A DNA stretch of 11,322 nucleotides from Butyricicoccus_A sp964513445 (lineage in GTDB: Bacteria; Bacillota; Clostridia; Oscillospirales; Butyricicoccaceae), in assembly GCA_964513445.1 (NCBI GenBank), contig CAZEMM010000066.1, positions 1-11,322 on the forward strand, read 5' to 3'. The notes under the pieces are model-generated. The model saw nothing but the letters and a program-made list of their open reading frames with translations, had not been told where the DNA came from and searched no databases. A program made the translations under genes and the position numbers. This document shows positions 1 through 7,073 of the stretch, in pieces. Each line of letters begins with the position of its first letter. Positions within the stretch are counted from its first letter, which is position 1.

Positions 1-42
1 CTGCCGTTATTTGAGTTCGTTTCATAAAAATCCTACAACAAC

Positions 43-71
43 TTGACACCGTCTACACGCCATCTTTATTT
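43..71 (+). promoter_or_regulatory. Possible sigma-A promoter of the VanZ-like gene
   Basis: A perfect -35 box TTGACA lies at 43-48. Exactly 17 bases later comes TTTATT (66-71), a 4/6 match to the -10 consensus. A better -10-like hexamer, TAGAAT at 93-98, lacks a good -35. Either would start transcription upstream of the AGGAG ribosome binding site at 121-125. The weak -10 keeps confidence low. Confidence 0.35.
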
Positions 72-134
72 GCATTTGCGGTATATCCATGATAGAATAA
101 ATAACTAGTCATCATTGGAAAGGAGCGCTGTCCG

Positions 135-662
135 ATGACCGTGAAAAAACGCCGCTCGCCGTTTGTCACCGCACTGCTCTGGATTTGCCTGGTCGGCTAT
201 ATCCTGCTGTTGCTCAAAATCATTCTGTTTAAGTTTGACCACAATACCATTATTAATATACTCAACGACACGGATGAGCTGGAATATACACGTGTCAATC
301 TCAAGCCGTTTCAAACCATCCGGTTTTATCTGTTCTCTCACCGTGTTCCCGCCGTCGTCGCCTTCCGCAACATTGTGGGTAATATTCTGGCGTTTGTGCC
401 CATTGGCATTCTGATTCCGCTGCTGCGGCGTGACCTCAGTCTTGGCCTGACGTTTCTCGCAGGCTTTGGCCTGAGCGCATGTATCGAAGCAACACAATTT
501 ATAACAGGGCTTGGCTCCGCCGATATCGACGACATTATTTTGAATGTATTCGGCGCCATGTTCGTCTGTATTTTACTCAGCACGGGCGACTTTGTGCTGA
601 CCGCCGTCAAAAAAATCAGAAAAATCGGAAAATCCCTTGACAAACATCACCGACGGGAGTAA
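135..662 (+). CDS. VanZ-like family membrane protein
   Basis: A 175-residue hydrophobic protein with the pattern of the VanZ-like family, small multi-pass membrane proteins named after the teicoplanin-resistance accessory protein VanZ; their biochemistry is unclear. Visible segments are TM1 at about 11-33, then the family motif NLKPF (55-59), a helix at 79-97 (starting NIVGNILAF), a helix at about 102-117, the family block around E118, Q121, D130 and D132-D133, and a last helix at about 134-150. The tail (159-175) is basic. The ATG at 135 has AGGAG at 121-125 with 9 bases of spacing. It reads in the same direction as ylxM but is separated from it by 58 bases holding a perfect dyad. Family membership is fairly sure. 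A role in antibiotic resistance is not implied, since such genes are widespread in Bacillota chromosomes. Confidence 0.85.
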   Translation: MTVKKRRSPFVTALLWICLVGYILLLLKIILFKFDHNTIINILNDTDELEYTRVNLKPFQTIRFYLFSHRVPAVVAFRNIVGNILAFVPIGILIPLLRRDLSLGLTFLAGFGLSACIEATQFITGLGSADIDDIILNVFGAMFVCILLSTGDFVLTAVKKIRKIGKSLDKHHRRE

Positions 663-674
663 AATGCAGAAGGC

Positions 675-699
675 GTTGTAAAGAAAAAAGCTTTACAAC
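675..699. repeat. Perfect 9-bp inverted repeat between the VanZ-like gene and ylxM
   Basis: GTTGTAAAG (675-683) and CTTTACAAC (691-699) are exact reverse complements around a 7-base loop, AAAAAAG. No T-run follows the stem on either strand, so it does not look like a standard intrinsic terminator. It could be a protein-binding dyad or a 5' leader hairpin ahead of ylxM. Confidence 0.55.
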
Positions 700-720
700 C
701 GTAGATCGGAGGAATGCACT

Positions 721-1086
721 GTGAAAAACAAGCCGTTTGAAATGTGCATGCTCTATGATTTTTACGGTGAGATCCTTACCAAAAAGCAAAAGGATCTTTT
801 CGATCTGTATTACAACGACGATCTGTCGCTGGCGGAAATATCCGAGCATATGGGTATCACCCGACAGGGTGTGCGCGACGGCATTCTGCGCGCGGAAAAC
901 ACGCTGCGTGAAACGGAGAAAAAGCTCGGTCTGGTTGCGAAATACGGGCGGACACAGCCCGATTTTGAGCGGCTGGTCGATATCATCTGGGAGATACGCA
1001 GCATTAACAGCGCGCGCTATCATGACACCAAGCTAACGGAATTATGCGATCAGGCGTATGAACTGGTCAGGCAGCTTTCGGAATAA
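721..1086 (+). CDS. ylxM: YlxM/p13-like putative DNA-binding protein (UPF0122)
   Basis: A 121-residue protein of the YlxM/p13 family, a small helix-turn-helix protein encoded next to ffh in many Bacillota; a link to the signal recognition particle has been proposed. Residues around 20-60 carry a sigma-70 region 4-like helix-turn-helix, with LTKKQKDLFDLYY, then LSLAEISEHMGITRQGV and a basic following helix. The start is a GTG with GGAGG at 708-712 and 8 bases of spacing. The next in-frame ATG (742) would remove conserved N-terminal sequence. The stop codon overlaps the AAGGAG ribosome binding site of ffh, and only 9 bases separate the genes, so the two are probably co-translated. The family call rests on both sequence and position; the regulatory target is unknown. 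Confidence 0.88.
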   Translation: MKNKPFEMCMLYDFYGEILTKKQKDLFDLYYNDDLSLAEISEHMGITRQGVRDGILRAENTLRETEKKLGLVAKYGRTQPDFERLVDIIWEIRSINSARYHDTKLTELCDQAYELVRQLSE

Positions 1087-1095
1087 GGAGTTCGC

Positions 1096-2475
<1,380 letters not shown>

Positions 2476-2575
2476 ACGCTGTGTGAAAGCACGTGTTCAG
2501 CCGCGTCTGTATATGAACCTTGCGTAAAGAAATTTACAATAATCAACTCAAATCAACTCACAGGAGGTGAAACCA
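2476..2575 (+). promoter_or_regulatory. ffh-rpsP spacer with -10-like box and tandem 10-bp repeat
   Basis: This 100-base spacer is the widest gap in the cluster before trmD. It contains TACAAT (2535-2540, 5/6 to the -10 consensus) without a convincing -35 at 16-18 bases. Two exact copies of AATCAACTCA follow (2541-2550 and 2551-2560), then AGGAGG (2562-2567), the rpsP ribosome binding site. A small GTAAA/TTTAC stem (2524-2537) overlaps the -10-like box. An internal promoter for the ribosomal protein gene is plausible but not proven. Confidence 0.3.
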
Positions 2576-2815
2576 ATGGTAAAAATCAGACTTCGCAGAC
2601 TAGGCGCTAAGAAGGCTCCTTTCTATCGTATCGTTGTTGCAGATTCCCGTTTCCCGCGTGATGGTCGTTTCATTGAGGAAATCGGCACCTACAACCCGCT
2701 GACCGATCCAGCCGAGATTAAGGTTGACGGTGAACGCGCACAGCAGTGGATCAAGAACGGCGCTCAGCCGACTGATACCGTTCGTGCACTGCTTAAGAAA
2801 TCCGGCGTACTGTAA
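2576..2815 (+). CDS. rpsP: 30S ribosomal protein S16
   Basis: The 79-residue S16 protein binds 16S rRNA and helps assemble the small subunit. The family pattern is clear from the first residue: MVKIRLRRLGAKKAPFYRIV, then VADSRFPRDGRFIEEIGTYN and the C-terminal block ending in TVRALLKKSGVL. The ATG at 2576 is chosen because AGGAGG sits at 2562-2567 with ideal spacing. An in-frame GTG at 2567 lies inside that ribosome binding site and would add three residues not seen in S16. Codon use is less GC-rich than in flanking genes, as expected for a highly expressed ribosomal gene. khpA follows after 18 bases. Confidence 0.98.
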   Translation: MVKIRLRRLGAKKAPFYRIVVADSRFPRDGRFIEEIGTYNPLTDPAEIKVDGERAQQWIKNGAQPTDTVRALLKKSGVL

Positions 2816-2833
2816 GCAAGAGAGGTTGTTTAG

Positions 2834-3064
2834 ATGAAAGAACTATTGACCTACATCGCAAAGAACCTTGTCAATGACCCGGACGCTGTCAATGTAACCG
2901 AGACCACACAGGGTGAAGAGATCGTCTTTGAGCTCCGCGTTGCGCCTGATGATATGGGCAAGGTCATTGGCCGTCATGGTCGCATTGCGAAGGAAATTCG
3001 CACGTTAATGAAAGCGGCCGGAAACCGTCAGAACAAAAAGGTCTCGGTCGAAATTGTCGATTGA
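2834..3064 (+). CDS. khpA: KH-domain RNA-binding protein KhpA
   Basis: A 76-residue single-KH-domain protein (formerly YlqC). The family is a small cytoplasmic RNA-binding protein that in Gram-positive bacteria forms a complex with KhpB/Jag and affects cell elongation and small-RNA or mRNA levels. The KH signature is GKVIGRHGRIAKEIRTLMK (about residues 42-60), with the GRHG loop that contacts RNA. The ATG at 2834 has AGAGG at 2821-2825. Position between rpsP and rimM is the usual one in Bacillota. Ten bases after its stop begins a strong terminator hairpin, so this gene probably ends much of the ffh-rpsP transcript. Confidence 0.95.
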   Translation: MKELLTYIAKNLVNDPDAVNVTETTQGEEIVFELRVAPDDMGKVIGRHGRIAKEIRTLMKAAGNRQNKKVSVEIVD

Positions 3065-3073
3065 AGCTTTTTG

Positions 3074-3099
3074 AGAGCCGCTATGCGGCTCTTTTTTTT
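3074..3099 (+). terminator. Intrinsic terminator between khpA and rimM
   Basis: GAGCCGC (3075-3081) pairs perfectly with GCGGCTC (3085-3091) around a TAT loop, with a further A-T pair outside. The stem runs straight into eight T residues (3092-3099), a textbook Rho-independent terminator. Its T-run ends 7 bases before the rimM ribosome binding site GGAGG (3107-3111), so no promoter fits between it and rimM. Confidence 0.88.
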
Positions 3100-3121
3100 C
3101 TTCCCCGGAGGTTCAGGTTTT

Positions 3122-3628
3122 ATGAAGAAGCAATTTTTAGAAATTGGAAAGATCGTCAACACCCATGGCGTGCGCGGCGACATCAAGGTTCAGCCCTGGT
3201 GCGATTCCCCCGACTTTCTTGCCTCATTTGATACACTGTATGCACACGACCACAGCCCCGTTGTCATCCAGTCCGCTAAGGTGCACAAGGGCTGCGTGCT
3301 CATGCATCTCGAAGGTGTGGATACGATCGAGCAAGCGCAGCTGCTGCGCGGGCGTACGCTGTATATGGATCGTGACGATGTCGAGCTGGAGGATGGCGCT
3401 TTTTTTATTCAGGATGCCATCGGCCTGCCAGTCTATGACGAGCGCGTCGGCCGCGAGATCGGCGTGCTGCGCGAGATCAGCGACGGGCCCGCAGGCGACC
3501 TGTATATCGTACAGGACGGCGGCAAACGCCATATGATTCCCGGCGTGCCGTTTGTCGAGTCGGTCGATTTGGAAAACGGACGCATCACTGTGCGCACGAT
3601 TGAGGGACTGTTGAGCGATGAGATTTGA
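3122..3628 (+). CDS. rimM: 16S rRNA processing protein RimM
   Basis: A 168-residue maturation factor that binds S19 and the 3' domain of 16S rRNA during 30S assembly. The N-terminal RimM barrel begins with EIGKIVNTHGVRGDIKV, and the segment LLRGRTLYMDRDDV leads to the linker. The C-terminal PRC-barrel covers about 90-165, with DAIGLPVYDE, GPAGDLYIV and the HMIPGVPFV block. Length is typical. The start is the ATG at 3122 with GGAGG at 3107-3111. An in-frame TTG at 3071 would translate through the terminator hairpin and is rejected. The last 11 bases overlap the start of trmD, so the pair should be translationally coupled. Transcription must come from read-through of the upstream terminator or from a promoter inside khpA. 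Confidence 0.97.
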   Translation: MKKQFLEIGKIVNTHGVRGDIKVQPWCDSPDFLASFDTLYAHDHSPVVIQSAKVHKGCVLMHLEGVDTIEQAQLLRGRTLYMDRDDVELEDGAFFIQDAIGLPVYDERVGREIGVLREISDGPAGDLYIVQDGGKRHMIPGVPFVESVDLENGRITVRTIEGLLSDEI

Positions 3629-4352
3629 TATTCTGACGCTGTTTCCCGAAATGGTCGACGCGGTCATGCGCACCAGTATTATCGGGCGCGCACAGCAGGC
3701 CGGTCTGATTGCCATCCACACGGAAAACATCCGTGATTACACGCTGGACAAGCACAACCGTGTCGACGACACGCCCTATGGCGGCGGCAAGGGCATGGTG
3801 ATGCAGGCCGATCCGTTATACCGCTGCCATGCGCATGTGACGGGCGGCAGGCATGTGCACACGGTACTCATGAGCCCGCAGGGCGCGCCGTTCTGTCAGG
3901 ACAAGGCGCGTGAGCTGCTGCTGCATACGCACGTCATCCTTGTATGCGGCCATTATGAGGGCGTCGACCAGCGTTTTATTGACGAATGCGTGGACGAGGA
4001 AATTTCAATCGGTGATTTTGTGCTCACAGGCGGCGAAATCCCGGCCATGGCGGTAGCCGACGCGGTCTGCCGTATGGTGCCCGGCGTTCTGGCGGAGGAG
4101 GTCTGCTTCACAGACGAGAGCCATTGGAGCGGCCTGCTGGAATATCCGCAGTACACCAAGCCGGCAGTCTGGCATGACCGCACTGTGCCGGACGTGCTGC
4201 TGTCCGGTCATCACGCCAACATTGACGCATGGCGCCGCGCGCAGAGCCTTGCGCGCACCAAACGCGACCGGCCCGATTTGTTTGCCAAATTCCGGCCGAA
4301 GGACAAACTTGACCACAGTATTCTCACGCAGATGGAACAGGACAACAATTGA
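3618..4352 (+). CDS. trmD: tRNA (guanine-37-N1)-methyltransferase TrmD
   Basis: This 244-residue SPOUT-class enzyme uses S-adenosylmethionine to methylate N1 of G37, next to the anticodon, which prevents +1 frameshifting. Hallmarks are MRFDILTLFPEM at the N-terminus, VDDTPYGGGKGMVM (49-62), MSPQG (85-89), the trefoil-knot cofactor site LVCGHYEGVDQR (108-119) and EISIGDFVLTGGE (128-140), then ESHWSGLLEYPQYTKP (167-182), where D166 probably corresponds to the catalytic aspartate. The tRNA-binding C-terminal domain includes the segment around AWRRAQSLARTKRDRPDLF. The ATG at 3618 lies inside rimM in another frame. The stop codon overlaps the -35 box of the next unit. rplS, the usual downstream partner, is missing here. 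Confidence 0.98.
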   Translation: MRFDILTLFPEMVDAVMRTSIIGRAQQAGLIAIHTENIRDYTLDKHNRVDDTPYGGGKGMVMQADPLYRCHAHVTGGRHVHTVLMSPQGAPFCQDKARELLLHTHVILVCGHYEGVDQRFIDECVDEEISIGDFVLTGGEIPAMAVADAVCRMVPGVLAEEVCFTDESHWSGLLEYPQYTKPAVWHDRTVPDVLLSGHHANIDAWRRAQSLARTKRDRPDLFAKFRPKDKLDHSILTQMEQDNN

Positions 4353-4376
4353 CATTACGGCAGCATATGGTATAAT
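4349..4376 (+). promoter_or_regulatory. Consensus sigma-A promoter of the pspA unit
   Basis: TTGACA (4349-4354) and TATAAT (4371-4376) are both exact consensus boxes, 16 bases apart. A TG one base ahead of the -10 gives an extended -10. The -35 box overlaps the trmD stop codon. Transcription should begin near 4383, giving a leader of about 78 bases. This predicts strong constitutive expression unless the leader or a repressor limits it. Confidence 0.85.
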
Positions 4377-4403
4377 AAATACGGCTCATACTATGGAGAT
4401 TTT

Positions 4404-4432
4404 CGTCATTTTGGCAAAATCCACCTGTGACG
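4404..4432 (+). other. Possible nested stem-loop in the pspA leader
   Basis: CGTC (4404-4407) can pair with GACG (4429-4432). Inside, ATTTT (4408-4412) pairs with AAAAT (4416-4420) over a GGC loop, leaving CCACCTGT as an unpaired bulge. It lies between the predicted transcription start and the ribosome binding site at 4447-4451. The stems are short, so its stability is uncertain. Confidence 0.3.
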
Positions 4433-4460
4433 GCACAGAGAAAAACGGAGGTTCAGTATT

Positions 4461-5141
4461 ATGGCAAATATTTTGACACGCTTTGGCGATATCATTTCTG
4501 CAAATATCAATGCACTGCTCGATAAGGCCGAGGATCCGTCTAAAATGATCGATCAATATCTGCGCAACGCGTCAGAGGATCTTGCGGAGGTGAAGAAACA
4601 AACTGCGGCGGTCATGGCGGAGGAGACGCGCTGCAGGCGTCTGCTGGACGAATGCACGGAAAACAGCAAAAAATACAACGATCTGGCGAAAAAAGCGCTT
4701 TCCGCAGGCAATGAAGCGGACGCAAAGGTTTTTATCGCGAAAAAGCAGGAATATGACGCGCAGCTGCCAGCGGTTCAGAAGGCCTATGACGCTGCGCATG
4801 CCAACGCGGATAAAATGCGCCAGATGCATGATAAGCTAGTCAGTGACATCAACGAGCTGAAGGCGCGCCGCAGCAGCGTCAAGGCGACAATGGCGGTCGC
4901 GCAGACACAGCAGCGCGTCAACGAGGCGCAGGCGGCCTTTGACGGCGCGTCCGGCGCGCTTTCCGGTTTTACGCGTATGGAGGAAAAGGCACAGCGCATG
5001 CTGGACGAAAGCGAAGCGATGGCGCAGCTGCAATCGACACCGGAGGATTCTGCCGAGACGCTGGCGGAAAAATATGCCGGCGGCGGCGATACGGCTGTCG
5101 ATGACGAGCTGGCCCGCCTGAAAGCGGAGATGGGTCTGTAA
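4461..5141 (+). CDS. pspA: PspA/IM30-family membrane-stress protein
   Basis: A 226-residue, almost entirely alpha-helical protein of the PspA/Vipp1/LiaH family (ESCRT-III-like), which coats and remodels stressed inner membranes. The N-terminus shows the family's amphipathic helix and hallmark: LTRFGDIISANINALLDKAEDP (residues 5-26) followed by SKMIDQYLR. A long charged coiled coil runs from about 30 to 190. The C-terminal part (190-226) is a short linker, GGGD, and a final helix ending in LARLKAEMGL. The ATG at 4461 has GGAGG at 4447-4451. The stop codon TAA overlaps the ATG of the next gene by one base. Unlike stress-induced psp operons, it stands behind a consensus housekeeping promoter. 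Family assignment is firm. Whether its partner is the adjacent membrane protein is inferred from the coupling. Confidence 0.93.
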   Translation: MANILTRFGDIISANINALLDKAEDPSKMIDQYLRNASEDLAEVKKQTAAVMAEETRCRRLLDECTENSKKYNDLAKKALSAGNEADAKVFIAKKQEYDAQLPAVQKAYDAAHANADKMRQMHDKLVSDINELKARRSSVKATMAVAQTQQRVNEAQAAFDGASGALSGFTRMEEKAQRMLDESEAMAQLQSTPEDSAETLAEKYAGGGDTAVDDELARLKAEMGL

Positions 5142-6145
5142 TGCCGCGCGGAGGAAAAGGCGGCACATCAGGCCGCAGCTCCGGAGGCGGAAGAAGCTCC
5201 GGCGGCGGAGGCGGGCGGCGCGCCTCCGGCGGACGCATGGGAAGCGCCTCGAGCAGCCGTGGAGGATATACCGGACGCGGCGGCTACAGCAGCGGTGCGC
5301 AAGGCCACAGACCTCCGCGCGGGAGCGGGGGCGGGGGCTATGTCCCGCCGCCGCGTCGCAGACCGCGCGGCAGGAGAAGCGCAGGCGGATGTCTTGGCCG
5401 GTCGGCGTTTTCCATTTTGCTGGTGCTGATTGTCATCGTTGCGGCGGTTATGATCACGGTCAGCGCATTCTCCGGTAATACTGCATCGATTGCCAAATCG
5501 ACCGTCAAACGGGAGCCGTTGGATGCGTCCGCTGTGACGATGACCAATTATTATACCGATGAGCTGGACTGGATTGACGATGAATCCGTCCTGATCAGCG
5601 GCATGGAGAAGTTTTACAAAAAGACCGGCGTACAGCCTTATCTGTACATCACCAGCACGGTAAACGGCACCCATACACCCACCTCCGAAGATATGGACGT
5701 GTATGCAAACGCGCTGTACGACCAGCTGTTTGAGGATGAAGCGCATATACTCATTCTGTTTCATGAGTATAATCCTTCGGAATACAGCATGTGGTATGTA
5801 TGCGGCAGTCAGGCAAAAATTGTCATGGACGATGAGGCATGTGGCATCCTGCTCGATTACATTGACGCATACTATCCCTCCGACTTGAGCGACGAGGAAA
5901 TGTTCGCGACGGCATTTGAAAAGGCGGCCGACCGCATTATGACCGTCACCCGCTCGCCCGTCCCGTTCGTGCTTATCGCGATCTGCGTCGTACTCGTCAT
6001 TTTCATCGCGTTTCGTTGGTGGAAAAAGGCCAAAAAGCAGAAAAATCTGGAGGCTGAACAGACCAGACGCATTCTGGATGCCGATCTTCATACCTTTGGT
6101 AAATCCGATCCCGATCTTTCAGATTTGGAAAACAAATATAAATAA
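5141..6145 (+). CDS. RG-rich two-pass membrane protein with TPM/Psb32-like domain
   Basis: A 334-residue protein in four parts. Residues 1-87 are a low-complexity Gly/Ser/Arg head with 17 Arg, one Lys and no acidic residue, including RGG-like repeats and a PPPRRRPRGRR cluster. Residues about 88-110 form TM1. Residues about 135-270 form an acidic, globular outside domain resembling the TPM (TLP18.3/Psb32/MOLO-1) fold: a predicted helix with GMEKFYKKTGVQPYLYI, a strand HILILFHEY, then WYVCGSQAKIVMDDEACGILL and a closing helix. Residues about 274-292 form TM2, and a charged tail (293-334) lies inside. The arginine-rich head predicts N-in topology. The start ATG shares one base with the pspA stop and depends on coupling. 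The TPM assignment is from pattern, without a profile search. The function is probably envelope maintenance together with PspA. Confidence 0.8.
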   Translation: MPRGGKGGTSGRSSGGGRSSGGGGGRRASGGRMGSASSSRGGYTGRGGYSSGAQGHRPPRGSGGGGYVPPPRRRPRGRRSAGGCLGRSAFSILLVLIVIVAAVMITVSAFSGNTASIAKSTVKREPLDASAVTMTNYYTDELDWIDDESVLISGMEKFYKKTGVQPYLYITSTVNGTHTPTSEDMDVYANALYDQLFEDEAHILILFHEYNPSEYSMWYVCGSQAKIVMDDEACGILLDYIDAYYPSDLSDEEMFATAFEKAADRIMTVTRSPVPFVLIAICVVLVIFIAFRWWKKAKKQKNLEAEQTRRILDADLHTFGKSDPDLSDLENKYK

Positions 6146-6154
6146 CAATACGAA

Positions 6155-6193
6155 GGGCGCGCTGCAAGGCCATGCAGCGCGCCCCGTTTTTTT
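6155..6193 (+). terminator. Intrinsic terminator of the pspA unit
   Basis: GGGCGCGCTGCA (6155-6166) pairs perfectly with TGCAGCGCGCCC (6173-6184), a 12-bp stem with a 6-base loop. CG and seven T residues (6187-6193) follow. It lies in the 69-base gap between convergent units. On the minus strand the same stem is followed only by TTCGTATT, so termination of the HAD gene here would be weaker. Confidence 0.92.
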
Positions 6194-6214
6194 GTTCAGT
6201 TGAACCCGCAACCG

Positions 6215-6988
6215 TCAGCCCGGAATCTCACCGACGCCGTTTAATACCAGACGCGGGCGATACGGAAATGTCTCTATATCCGCCCGACTGGTGACGCCGG
6301 ACAGCACGAGCACAGTGTCCAAGCCAGTTTCAATGCCGGCGATCATATCGGTATCCATGCGGTCACCGACCATGACGGTCTCCTCTGAGTGCACGCCAAG
6401 CATACGCAGGCCGGTGCGCATCATCAGCGGATTGGGCTTGCCGACAAAATACGCCTTTTTGCCTGTCGCCATCTCAATCGGTGAAATCAGCGCACGGCAG
6501 CCGGGCAGAATGCCGGTTTCACTTGGGCCGGTCAGGTCGGAATTGGTTCCAATGAGCCGCGCGCCCGCATTGACCAGCCGGATTGCCCAGGTAATGTTAT
6601 CATAGCCAAAGGAATCCGGCTCACCGATGACCACATAATCCGGTTCAACATCGTCAAACGTAATCCCCGCCGCAAACAGCGCGTTTTGCAGTCCATGATC
6701 GCCTACCACATATGCGCTGCAGCCCGGCGCCTGTGTTTTTAAAAAATTTGCCGTTGCGAGCGCGCTGGTATAAAAATGCGATTCATCCACGTCCAATCCC
6801 ATGCGTGCCAGCTTCTGTTGCAGCTCCTGCGGCGTGCTGCGGCTGCTATTGGTCAAAAACAGATAGTTTTTCTTTTTCTGATGCAGCCAGCTCACAAATT
6901 CCTGTACGCCTGGCAGCAGATTATTGCCGTGATAGATGACACCGTCCATATCGCAGATGAATCCGGTTTTGTTTCGCAACGTATTCAT
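6215..6988 (-). CDS. HAD-IIA family sugar-phosphatase-like hydrolase (NagD type)
   Basis: A 257-residue haloacid dehalogenase phosphatase of subfamily IIA (NagD/AraL/PNPPase type), which removes phosphate from small phosphorylated metabolites through an aspartyl-phosphate intermediate. Visible motifs are ICDMDGVIYHG (D13 nucleophile, D15 acid/base), LTNSS (45-49), the large C2 cap at about 75-175, GKPNP (183-187, with the motif III lysine K184) and MVGDRMDTDMIAG (206-218, metal-binding D209 and D214). The start is the ATG at 6988 with AAGGAG at 6994-6999, five bases away. An in-frame GTG at 7003 has no properly spaced site. It lies on the same strand as the pst-phoU operon, 85 bases below phoU, with a possible own promoter. 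Substrate cannot be told from sequence. Confidence 0.9.
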   Translation of the reverse strand: MNTLRNKTGFICDMDGVIYHGNNLLPGVQEFVSWLHQKKKNYLFLTNSSRSTPQELQQKLARMGLDVDESHFYTSALATANFLKTQAPGCSAYVVGDHGLQNALFAAGITFDDVEPDYVVIGEPDSFGYDNITWAIRLVNAGARLIGTNSDLTGPSETGILPGCRALISPIEMATGKKAYFVGKPNPLMMRTGLRMLGVHSEETVMVGDRMDTDMIAGIETGLDTVLVLSGVTSRADIETFPYRPRLVLNGVGEIPG

Positions 6989-7029
6989 AAGGACTCCTTC
7001 CACTCCGTCGTATTCAATCCCATGATCTT

Positions 7030-7058
7030 ACCGTATCTAAACCATGGCGATTTGTCAA
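7030..7058 (-). promoter_or_regulatory. Possible promoter of the HAD phosphatase gene
   Basis: Reading the minus strand, a perfect TTGACA (7058-7053) is followed after 17 bases by TACGGT (7035-7030), only a 3/6 match to the -10 consensus. No terminator is visible after phoU, so the gene may also be reached by read-through from the pst operon. Confidence 0.3.
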
Positions 7059-7073
7059 CCTGCAGGAGCAGCG

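Noticed and set aside
2520..2540. TTGCGT and TACAAT as a full rpsP promoter
   Set aside because: The boxes are only 9 bases apart, too close for sigma-A recognition. Only the -10-like box is kept, as weak evidence.
3071..3121. Upstream TTG start for rimM
   Set aside because: It would translate the terminator hairpin and T-run (a Phe-rich stretch) and has no ribosome binding site. The ATG at 3122 has GGAGG and begins at the conserved N-terminus.
4174..4476. 100-residue open frame across the trmD end and pspA leader
   Set aside because: It is out of frame inside trmD and overlaps the pspA start. Only its last 27 codons could matter, as a short leader frame without a ribosome binding site.
5168..6091. 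307-residue open frame antisense to the TPM-like gene
   Set aside because: It mirrors the Gly/Arg-rich head as Ala/Pro/Ser-rich sequence and shows no domain. The plus-strand gene has coupling, membrane helices and a terminator.
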